In this document: in pieces, positions 34,051 through 44,502 of the stretch
How the letters are laid out: every line of letters starts with the position of its first letter
Numbering within the stretch: position 1 is the stretch's first letter
Assembly (NCBI GenBank): GCA_037576195.1
Contig: CM075103.1
Span: 30,898,723-30,962,722, forward strand
Source of the DNA: Phytoseiulus persimilis
Taxonomy: Eukaryota; Arthropoda; Arachnida; Mesostigmata; Phytoseiidae
Reading direction: 5' to 3'
Length of the DNA stretch: 64,000 bases
Notes under the pieces: generated by a model
What the model was told of the DNA's origin: nothing
What the model saw: the letters and a program-made list of their open reading frames with translations, nothing else
Databases searched by the model: none
Position numbers and translations under genes: made by a program

Positions 34051-37000
34051 TCAACCCCGCGCCCCCTTATTGGGGGGCTCCTCATCTTCGTCGTCGTCGT
34101 CATCGTTCTCATTATTGACTTCATCGTCGTCGTCGTCGTCGTCGTCGACTTCTTTCGATGAATGCTTCTTGTCATCTCTACCTTTGAATGCTTGCTTCAG
34201 TCCACCCTTGATCCCCATCTTGCTGCGAAGGGAACCGCTTTTGCCACTCTTCTCCGAGTCATCTTCTTTGACACTTCTCCGGCTGCCTCGGCGACTGCAG
34301 CCGGCGTCGCTGCTGCCGGCCGAATCCACGTTGATTTTATCCTGGAATAGATAAGTATCACATCAACATCAAACAGTAGGCGACTGAACTTACTCGAGTT
34401 CACCCCACATGTCCTCTGGCAAGGCATACCTCTCTGTTGGGTATGGGCTGCAAGGCAGTCCGCTGATCTTCCATCCGATTGCCCTGAACTCTCATGATGA
34501 GATTGAGGAAGTCATCGTCGGGGACCGTGGGTGCGGCCTTCGCTTCTGCGCCCGATCCGCCGACAGCTCCGAGACGCGTTGATGAGTCAACCGATCCCAT
34601 CGAAAGATTATCCGCATGTTCGGGGAGGCGCGAGCGCTGTTCCTCCAAGCGAGTGCCCTGGCATCTAGCGAGGTTTTCGAAGAAAGCTTCCCCAGCTACC
34701 TGCATTCTGTTTGGATCAACCTGTCGAAACGGCAAAAAGAAACACGGCATGTTAAGATGGATGGAAGGCATATCGCGGAGGACCTACATCCTCCACAACG
34801 GGCTCTCTCTATGCGTCTGACTTGAAATCGTAAATCAGAAAGGGGAGCGACGGCTCCCCTTTCTGATTTCTGGCTCGAGCAACGGCGCTATAATATCCTC
34901 CCCCATCCCTCCCGAACAAAGCTCCAATATGAAACATCGAGACCGAGATTGGGAGCCCTCAACTACACTGTAGGGGGGGGGGGGGGGCTAGGTGGGCGCT
35001 TGTAGAAAGCGCCTGCTCAATTCCACCCGTCAATGTTCGCAGGTTTGTCGATCAGATTCAGCTCCATGAGTCCAATAGGTCCTCGGATCAAAGTACGGAT
35101 CTCCGGGAATTCCGATTGGCAACACTCTGATCGATCGGATGTTCTCGGATTCCAGGAGGTTGGAGTTCAATTTCAAGGAGTCGACCTTTTCAGCTACAGA
35201 ATTCTCGGTCGCTCGACTGGCTTTTGTTAGGGGGGTGCCTGGACCGTTCAGTTCGCAGCTTTCAGTGCATTTCCAGCGTGCGCAGTTTTTGAAAACCGGC
35301 GCGCTCATCACCGGGCATGTGAACGAGCGGTGTTTCGGACATGCTTTGTCCGATCAAGCAGAGAGTGAGGCACTCGATACATGTCCAAAGCGGATTGAAC
35401 CCCCAATCATCAACAGGTCGTTTTCTTGCGGAGTCCACTGTATTTGGGAAAAAAAGGAGCAGTGCAATAGAAAAGCCCAACTGTCATCGCGACGATGCGT
35501 CGATCGATATCTGCGTGGTCAATACAATATTCGTCCCACGGGGGCTGGCCTGCTATCGATTTTGTTTGGAAAAAAAGCCGCGAGCAGAAGCTCCTCACAA
35601 GACTTGACCTGAACCACGAAGCCCGAACACGCTTACCTGCGAATTATTGTTGTTTGCGGTGCTATTGTTGTTATTATTGTTGTTTGTACCAGGATTCGAA
35701 AGACCAGGCAATGCAGGAAGACTCGTTCTCTGTTCATCCATGCGTCGACTTTGCATTCCTTCTATCAGATCGAGAAGATCCTCACGAATCTGAAACGGCC
35801 GAGAGTTCGCGATTAAGCCGATCGGTTCATCTCGAACTCGATGTAGCACACGGGGTTCGAGGATAACTCGGAACTTTACCTCTGGGGGTCCGGAAACGCC
35901 GTTCAATGAGTTCCTCGGGCGGGTCGACGGCTGACTCGTGGTCGCGTTGAGGCCTTGCGTGTCCATCGAGACAGATCTGTTTCGAAGAGCGCTCCGTTTC
36001 GCAGCTGCGTTCGCCGAAGGAGGTCCAGCACGTTGGTTCGCAGCGTCTTTCCTTGACTGCGAGATAGCGATGCTGCAGCGTTGATCCTCCATTCGATCGG
36101 CCTGGAACTCGCCCAGCATTTCGAGGAAGTTATCCTTCTCCTCCAAAGTGACTTCGGCTCGGCTTGTCCCTGCTTCCAGACGGAAGTCGTCTTTGTGGCC
36201 GAAGATGCGCTTCTTGAGACTGGCCTTCCTGTTTTCTTTCTTGTCGTCACCACCCACGGATTCCGGTGTCATCTTCACGAGATCCATGTTCTCCATGGAT
36301 CTTCGTCGTAGTTTTTGGGGCGGTTTCACTGGTGTACCGAGTCGTGCCGAGATCTCTTCTACCGTTTGGATCGCTGTTGTTTCCCCATCAACGTCTCCGG
36401 TCTAACAAAACGATGACATGAATCAGATCATGATAGGAAAAAGCTCCGGATCTCTCTCCATCGCCGTTTCTTTCCGTATTCTCTACGAACTCAATTCTCC
36501 CGCTCTTGGCAGAAAAGGAATCAGATTGGGATGAGAGGGAATATGGCTGGAGGAAAATGTTTCGCTACCTCTCTTGTGAGCTCCAAATGTTGATTCGCGA
36601 AGCTGAGAGCTTTTTTCAACTCCCCGAGACCCTGTGGACGCGGAAGGCAGGCGTGTTAAGTATCGGGACCGCTCGTCTCGGGTCCGAACCGGTATGAGTT
36701 CTCACGTTGGGAGCGATATCACACGCGCTTACCTGATGACAGTTGGAGAGCGACAGATAGGCTCGACTTTCTCCAATTCGGTCCTTGAGTTCCCTCGCAA
36801 TTTCCAGATGCTTTTTATGGTACTCGAGCGCTGAGTTCAAGTCGCCAATGAGTGTGTAGATATTGCCTGGCGACGAGAAGACGTTTCGTGGACGCTGGCA
36901 ACAAACTGTGGAGCGCCATCCGTCTCGGAGCTATCAACCGTGGTCGACCACGCTCGAGCCCTCAGGGACTCACCTAACGAATAGCAGGCTTGCGCTTCGA

Positions 37001-39119
37001 CGGCACGGTCATTCAGTTGTTGCGCAAGTTCCAAAGTCCTCCCATAATACTCAGCGGCTCGGTCGAATTCGCCAAGGAACACGTGACAATTCCCAAGGTT
37101 CGAGTACGCTCGTCGCTCTGCGGCACGGTCACGGAACTCGGAGGCGAACTTCAATCGCTGCTCATGGAAGGTTATGGCCTTACGAAAGTTCCCTAGTAGA
37201 TAATGTGTGTTCCCGAGATTCCCGTAAGCGCGACCTTGTGCGACCCGATCTGAGAGCCTCAACATAAGATCAAGGTTCCGCCTGAGAATGAACGAATCGA
37301 ATTTTGATTGGACGCCGAAGACGTTTTCACTCCTTTCAATCGAAATCGCAGGGGAGAAGCTTACTCATAGCATTCGACGGCCTTGTGAAGACACACCCGA
37401 ACCTCAAGCGGGTAGTCTCCGGGTTCCTGCCTCGTTTCTTTTGCTAACTGCTTTCCTTGAGAATGATAGACGTTGCCGAGATTGTAGTAGGCTCTACCCT
37501 CTCCGATCTGTGGAAGCGATAATGCACAAAAATCCTGAACATTAGATTCGGAATATCGATTCGAACATCTTTGGTTTCTCCGGTCGTTCTCAGGCCGTCC
37601 GATTCGGCAATTCTGTCTCGTTCTCGCCCGAAGACGCGAGGATCGTTGCGTTCTCATCGTGAAAGTCTGTCGTAAGTCTCGACTGCTCGCAAGATGCGAT
37701 AACGGCCAATTTCAAGCGTCAAAACACGACGACCATATGGAACAAAGGGAAGCCGGAAAGCGCTCAGACTGGCAAAAAAACGATTCAGTCCGCGGGGAAG
37801 TCAAGCGTGAACTGACTCCTTAGCTGAGGACACATGCCATGCGCCAAACGGGTGGGTGACCGGTATCGGATCAGGAGCAAGAGAGCATCATGCACAAGTG
37901 TTAATCGAACAGTCGGATTATCGCTAGAGCTGAAAATAGAGTGTCAGTGATTAGTGCGGTTCACGAAAAGTTGTCGTCAGATCGCTTGGAGGGCCACATT
38001 TTCACCTGATTACGGAGGCTGGATGAATAGATTGAGCCAGCCCCGTGAGAGATCACCTGCACGACACGGAACTCGCAATTCTTCGTAAATGCTTGCAAAT
38101 ACTGAGGCGGTGACACTATGTTCTGAGGACTGTGATCCGAAAATTGGTTGCAAGGACAAGTTTCTTTCAGAATTTGCTCGGGTCGCCTGCAATGCTGCTC
38201 CAGCTCCCCATGGCTGGCACGAGCTACAGATGAATGACTCTGAGTAGCGGATGACTTGCCAAGAAGTTTCAGGCGAATCGGTGGAGAGTCGTTCAGCAGC
38301 ATGATAGTGCTTGAATAATCAGCTTGCTTCAAACCAGTTCGTCAAAGTGTTCCGCGCATCGCAGCGTGTTCAGTGCGTGCTAACTCGGTTATCTAAGCAA
38401 CGCATTTCTTCATCGACAGATGGATTACCTGGTCTTTCTCTCTTTTGGAGATCAAGAGATGCGTTTCGCAGAACCGGATGGCCTCTTCGAAACGGCCCAG
38501 CATCTTCAGTGTGTTTCCCAAGTTTCCGCTCGCCTTCGCTTCGCCCAATATGTCACCCTGAACTCTTCAAAACGCCAATCAAGGAGCTTAGACCCTTCTA
38601 TCGATAACTATCCCCTGATGCAATTCAACAATATCGCGAGTCATTCAACGCTGGAGCCGATGGGGTTCCCGGCCAGAGAGATCCCCGGCGCCCGAATAGT
38701 GATCGAGATAGTGTACACATCGAACCTACTTGACGATTTTGAGATCCAACTCGTGGAACCTCAGCGCCTTTTCGTAGTCCGCCAAGTAAAAATAGGCATT
38801 CCCCAGTTGAGAGTATATGGCACTCAGCACGCGGCCATCATCGGTGCCGATCTGAACAGCAGCCTGTTGGAAACAGAGAGACACTTTTGGATGAATCCCG
38901 ACGCCTCGACTGGCTGACTCTGGCTCTGGGACTGACTGCGAGGGAGAATGTGGTTTCATCAATCGCTGTGATCGCCATGGTTCTGTTTTAACTCACCTCG
39001 AGAAACGCGACGCCAGCCGGGAAATCTCCGCTTTTGCACAAACGCTCGCCTTCCAGCGCGAGCTCCAAACACGTATTCGGTTGCAGTTTGGGCGCTACGC
39101 CCTGCGTCGGGGGCGTCAT
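34051..39119 (-). CDS. pins: Partner of inscuteable / LGN (GPSM2)
   Basis: Eleven exons join in phase to a complete 765-residue protein: 39119-38997, 38863-38730, 38564-38429, 37507-37365, 37281-36974, 36866-36733, 36631-36569, 36401-35880, 35789-35637, 34720-34430, 34341-34051. Residues about 17-347 are LGN-type TPRs, with repeats such as AIYSQLGNAYFYLADYEKAL, GRAYGNLGNTHYLLGNF and RRAYSNLGNCHVFLGEFDRA. Four GoLoco motifs follow, at about 437-457 (NFLEMLGEFQADRMEDQR), 523-543, 582-604 and 641-662, each keeping the (D/E)QR that contacts G-alpha-i/o. Pins links cortical G-alpha-GDP to Mud/NuMA and Inscuteable to orient the spindle in asymmetric division. Unusual features are an Asn-rich stretch at the end of exon 9 and a C-terminus with a run of eight Asp and further acidic residues. 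Vertebrate LGN has four GoLoco motifs and Drosophila Pins three, so this protein keeps the larger number. Exon 3 uses a poor acceptor (TTTTGAAG), chosen because it restores the family spacing. Confidence 0.95.
34832..34869. repeat. perfect 17-bp hairpin with 4-base loop
   Basis: AAATCAGAAAGGGGAGC (34832-34848) and its exact complement (34853-34869) flank the loop GACG. It lies in the intron between Pins exons 9 and 10, about 100 bases from a G15 run. Confidence 0.92.
34973..34987 (+). repeat. G15 homopolymer
   Basis: Fifteen consecutive G inside the same Pins intron as the 17-bp hairpin, followed by a 7-bp stem (GGCGCTT, 34995-35001 with 35007-35013). Confidence 0.93.
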
Positions 39120-42004
39120 GGTTCAGACTGGTGAGACAATGATTATTCGTTGGGGCTAGGAGTTGGAGGGAAGCGAAGCAAACGTGTCTTCATCTCAAGG
39201 AGGCACTAACAGGCAACTACGTTCAGTCAACTTGCATTCCAGCACGACGTCTCAACGACACTACAGTTTCCGGTAGGCGAACGCATTCGAACGTAGAACG
39301 TAGGTCTTTCAAGGAGAGCAATAATTCCAGAGAGCGGGAGAGAACATTGCTTTCGCGAGCGTCCACCGAAGCATTGCCGTGACATAATTATCTTCAAGTC
39401 AAACCAGAACGAGCTCGCCAAAGGCATGTCCTGAGGCGATCTTCAGCTATGCAGACTGGCAGACGAAAGCCCGAGCTCCTCGAAATTGCCACCACGTTAA
39501 GTTCGAAAACTTGCGGACCGCCCAGATCCTTAGGATGGGACCGGCGTTCGCTCGTTCGTCAGCCCTAAGCAAACACACTAGAGGAGCTACGATTGAAGGC
39601 CATGTGAGAAAACGAAGTCTTGGCCGAACTCAGGTGAGCTCCGATGAAATATCTCAGCAGCATGCGGTCGTTTCAATCAGGAGCCATCTTGAATGATGAT
39701 AATTATGGTGAGAATCGTCTAATTTACGACAGAACATTCTACAATGGATAGAATCCACGTCGAGTTCAAAGTATCAACACGAAGCTCGGTGTCAGAACAT
39801 CAAGCGGTTTCGATCATTCGCGTGAGAAAGTTCTGAGCCAGCCTGTTCCCTCTCTGCTGGAATCATGTCGACCTAAATCATCTGGGATCCACCGTCAATC
39901 ATTCGGAGTGACGGAATCGCGGAAGGGTGGGAGAAAGACTTGAGATCGGATGCCTGACTGCTTAGTGGAACTCTCCATCGAGCCATGGCTCGTTGGCTCG
40001 TTCCCGGAAGCAGCACCTCGAGAAAGATCGGGTCCCAATGAGTCCGCGATGACCTATTCTCCGCTGTCTCGGCAAGTGGGTATCTCAACGGCGCGGCGAG
40101 AGTTCATGGACACAATCAAATGCTAGTTCGCGGCCTTATATGTGCCAGCGAATGGGAAGAACACAACCCCATGTTGGAGACAATGGAGTGATTTGGATGG
40201 GCACGAGTGTGGTTCGCAATTCCGTTTCGAACCCTCAAATAGATTCCCTGTCCGAAGAGATTGTGAAAGCTTCACTGAGGGCAGAAGCACCTCAGTTCGC
40301 TTGGAGGACAAGGTTTCTGACTTGAATGTTTGGCTCCCGAGTGGAGGGAACTCTCCAAGTCAGCCGCGAATGTACGTCGGGACACAGAAACCTCACATCC
40401 ATTCCTAGCGACTCTGAGCTCAGAGCTTCACTCTCAGGTGACCAAGTCTTCCGATGAAGGCTCTCAACGTCAGTGGATTCAAACTCTCGATGTTCTCCGG
40501 ATTTAACGCATCATGCTGTCGCGCACAATACCTCTGAATGCTTCCTTGGATGGGACGAGATTTCTTCCGACGTCCAGTAGGAGTAACTCAACTTTACTTC
40601 GCCGTTCGATGGAGACCACAACGTTTAGAAACTGTCAAAGCTGTAACAACGGCTACGCGCAAACTTTCTCTCTCTCCTACCCAGCCGTTGGAGGGTCGGT
40701 CGTCGTGGTATCCGAACACACTCACACACGCGCACTAAACAGCGACCGATTTCGTTCATTTTCGTCTGCTCGCGCGAAGTAAACAGTAGAGAGCAGTTCG
40801 AGGAACGTCGAAAGCTTGATTGTACGGAGGACTACTCACCTCTTCAATAACAAGATTTGTTTGCCGATTGGCGTTTAAGCTAACGGCAATTAGTCGATGA
40901 GCATCCGATACGAGGGCACGGGCATGACCAGCGAGACCAACGGAAACATCGGATATTGGTGACAGTGATCTGTGCCGAGCGCCGGATCAGAATCGAGCCG
41001 CTTCTTCAACTCGTTGTGCGGTCCGGCTCCTGGTGTCTGGAATCGAACTGTGTTGCTCGAAGATATGATGCCATGGTCTTGAAGCTTTTTCCAGTAACTT
41101 TCGTTTCTGGCTATGGGAATCCTCTCGGAGCTGGGAGCCGAGATTCCGGGATGACTTTCGGAGATTTCCGGGTTCTGAGGCTCTGTTTCACTGGGGTTCC
41201 GCATGAATGATTTCTAGCGTGACCTTCAAAGTCCATGGTGTCGACGCTCTTTTCAGTTTCATTCAGTCTTGGGTTTTCAATGCGCAACACAAGACTGTTC
41301 GACCATTCGACCAACAAAAGGCAATAATGGCTTCCTCCTTTGACTTGAAACCTAGCTGCCTTGCAAGGGGATGCTGAGGAGAAGAGATGTCTCAACCGTT
41401 AATATCATCAATCGACTCTGAAGTTCGCAGGCGAGCTTTCTCGGGCGGGCTTCGTTAGAGACGCTAGCTGCAAAATACTCAAGGCAACGGATGGCCATCA
41501 GCTTGGGGCCTGTCCACTTGGCTGTTTTCTTCCGAGGATCCGAGGAAACAGGCGTCACGGGTAGCGGGAGTCTCTCAGCTCCCGCGAGCAATGTTTAGTA
41601 TGTGATGGTGGACAATCACGAGTCGTGTGAGTTCTGATGAGATGGCAGTTGAGTAGTACTCGAGAAGAACGTAGCGACCTGTGAATACCAATGGATTAAG
41701 GCCTCGGTCTCGTTGACTTGAACAGTGCAGCAAATGCCCTCCCGACGCACCATGCACGCGGTTACGTTCCAAAAGCATCCGTTCGTGCTCCACAAACCCG
41801 CAGTCCCGGGCTACGTACTCCGTGGCGCTTGTCAACCGTTGACATTTGCTAACAAATCTCCGCCGAAACAAATCGTAACGGCAACAGGATGACTCCACTT
41901 ACCGGACCAATGGTGAGGTCGGGAAACATTCCGTCTGTACGGTGTTCCAGTCCGATGCGATCCCAATCAGCGGGGTAGACTGTGAGTAAAGGGACCAGCT
42001 AGAG
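39120..42004. other. upstream of Pins; possible unidentified minus-strand exons
   Basis: The Pins promoter must be near the left edge. Minus-strand frames at 41575-41898, 41352-41591 and 40890-41204 follow one another and have plausible acceptors (for example CACAG before about 41690), suggesting but not proving a gene. I could not join them in phase. Confidence 0.3.
40890..41204 (-). CDS. ORF of unknown function, possible last exon
   Basis: An ATG-started frame of 104 residues. The first half is polar and Ser/Pro/Glu-rich; then come a charged part (SYWKKLQDHGIISSSNTV) and a more hydrophobic end (MFPLVSLVMPVPSYRMLID). It has ordinary composition and no low-complexity run, but no family I recognise. 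It may be a stand-alone small gene or the 3' exon of a gene extending to about 41900. Confidence 0.25.
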   Translation of the reverse strand: MRNPSETEPQNPEISESHPGISAPSSERIPIARNESYWKKLQDHGIISSSNTVRFQTPGAGPHNELKKRLDSDPALGTDHCHQYPMFPLVSLVMPVPSYRMLID

Positions 42005-42526
42005 CAATGTTGGGCAAACCGTGGCCTGCGGGCCAAATTCGGCCCGCCAGCCTCTTTCCCGTGGCCCGCGACGCTAAGACCATGTGCCAGGACTGACCGC
42101 TCTTCGAGAACTGGAGTTCAGGACGTTCCAAGAACCAAGTTAACGAAAAAATAATAATAATAATATTGTGTATTGTGGACTGACAAGAAACCGAATGATG
42201 AAACTCCCTCGTCTCTGCAAGAGTTGGGTTCGAGGACGAGAAACTTCATCGATCCTGTTTCTTGAGAAACAATACCTTTACAGAACAGTTGGGAAAGGTC
42301 GTGCTCTCGGTGGGAGAGTTCGAAATTTGAGACGCACTCCATACTGAATTTCGGGATTGGTCACTCCGCTCAAGCAGTCTCTCCGACCGCTCTGATCTTG
42401 AAATTTGAAAACAGGATGGCGAAAGAGTACATCAATCTGGTGCCGACTATGTTGGAAGTCCGTGGCCCGTCGGAAGTTTCTCAGCCAACGTTCTGGCCCG
42501 CGGGAGAAATTTAATGCTCACTACTG
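42005..42526. mobile_element. hAT-like non-autonomous element
   Basis: The ends read CAATGTTGGGCA at the left and, on the other strand, CAGTAGTGAGCA at the right, with 8 of 12 positions shared. Just inside both ends are GCGGGCCA blocks (GGCCTGCGGGCCAAATTCGGCCCGCC at the left, split here only for description; CCCGCGGGCCAG at the right), a composition typical of hAT MITEs. Flanks are AGCTAGAG (41997-42004) and ACCTGGAG (42527-42534), an imperfect 8-bp duplication (6 of 8). There is no long frame. The low terminal identity suggests an old copy, so limits are approximate. Confidence 0.6.
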
Positions 42527-44502
42527 ACCTGGAGTCCTAGAGGATCGGTACAGCTCATCCGGGTATCGATTCCCAAGCCTGATTCTCTGGCCCCCAAGGA
42601 GTATTCCCTACAACCGTGGAGAGTCTTCGTGATTCTATACGCAGGATTCCTACGAATGATTTTGAAACTAAAAATATGTTGAGAAATCAGAGCATCATTC
42701 ATCACCAGTTTATAAGCTCAGCGGGAATGCGATATCAGAATCGCGGGAGTTGCATCTTGCATCTACCCGCGGCGTTTCGGTGAGGTTATTACGGCGGAGC
42801 CGCCTACTCTCGGATGTTGTTCTCTGTCCGATAATTCACAGTTTCTGCTCCTGATCGAACACAGTCCAGTCTGGGACGAGAAGCCGGGATGAGTGTTGGA
42901 CCATGGTACGCTCGAGAGCTCTAACAATTGTGTGAGAGCGGGCTTCAAACATCCTCGTTTTGAATGGAACAGTGGTTCTGAAACCATCCTGACCCATCGA
43001 CCCCCTGGATCCACCTCTCGAACGTCAATGTGTGTACAGATTCACCCCGGAATCACCTCTGCAAATTTGAGGTCGATATCGACCACTTCGACAACCTATT
43101 TTAATAGAACACCAACCGCTTCGAGACTATTGATTCAAGTATTTCATGGTTCCGATTGTCACGATGACGGACGATGAGACCGACGAAGATACCGCCTTCA
43201 GTGTCAGAACTACGTGAGCATCGTGAAGAATACACATTACCCGCGGGGAATAAATCGAATTCGACTCTGTTTCCATGATTTTCGTTCACTTTCTCCACGT
43301 GAGCTGCGAGAAAGGTACATGGATTATCATGCCTTCTATCATGAACAAACACCTGTTCCAGGGGTCCACCCGATTCATTGGACCGCTTTCCAGGCTAACG
43401 GCGGCTGGATCCAATAGATAGTTTCCACCGTATCCCCATTTTAAACCGAAAGATCAAACCAAGGTCCAGAAATACCCAAAACAGAACAGCTGATTGGTCC
43501 ATGGAACCTCGAGGGAATCAAATATGAGTTGTCAACCGCCGCTAGCCAAACTTTGCGGGAGTAAGACTTGATTATCCTCAGGGAAACCTTCGCCGTCGTC
43601 CCAGGCAGAGCTCTGGAGCGGGACCCGAGAATCCTTCTAGTTAAAGGCTACAGTGGTGCTGAGCTGCATCGGAAGCAGCGTGCTTAACAGGTAGAGCAGC
43701 GGAGCTGAAAAACGGCCGGTCCAGAGACGCAGATTGTAGGATAAAAAAAATCGCGCGGTGCTCGCTCTGAGCTATCACGCGGAGGCCTTTAGGCGGAGAG
43801 CGACAACCGAGATGAAACGGTTCCCGGTAAACAATAGGACAAACTACACTTTCTGAACCCAAAAGTACGGTGCTCCGTGGTTTCAACTCATCACGCATAC
43901 CTCTGTGGGAGACAGATTGTTGACACGTCATCCAAGTCAGCTGTCTTGACGCGATTTTCGGTATGTACAGAGTAAAGAGAACGAAGATATCCTGGAACTC
44001 TGCTGCCTGCTTTTTCGTATCCGAGCATTGAACTCAGCTTCTCATGCACTGATCGTTACTGTCAGGAGTATCCTGAGGTCAGTGCCTCCAGGACTCCCCT
44101 GTTGCTTAACCACAGAGAACTCGATCCAACGGAGCCGGAGAGGTCAGCAGATCACGAAAACGGCTCATCAGCGACGCGCTGAAGATGCTCCCTTCATTTT
44201 CCTTAATTCTGACTCGATATCTTGCTGGTCGCTTCCCCGAGAATATGATGAATGAATCACTGGGGGAAACTGTCCGCGCGCGACGGCTCTGTGGAAACTC
44301 GGGTAGTTCCGAGACAACCAGATTCGTGCACAGAACTTTCTCGAAACCAGCACTTTCCGATGACGAGGAAACACCGTGCATTAGGCTGTGTTCCGACCAG
44401 GGGCCGTTTACTCTTGACAAGGGAGAAGAATAGTCCGACGATCAGGATGTGAGATGGAGATTCATCTCATTCGAGAGACTCAACGGTTCGAAAATTCCAG
44501 GG
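42527..44502. other. no recognised gene upstream of GNL1
   Basis: Only short frames. A G/C-poor stretch and an A7 run are present. The GNL1 promoter should be here; an AG acceptor directly before its start codon (44500) suggests a 5' untranslated exon upstream that I could not place. Confidence 0.35.
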
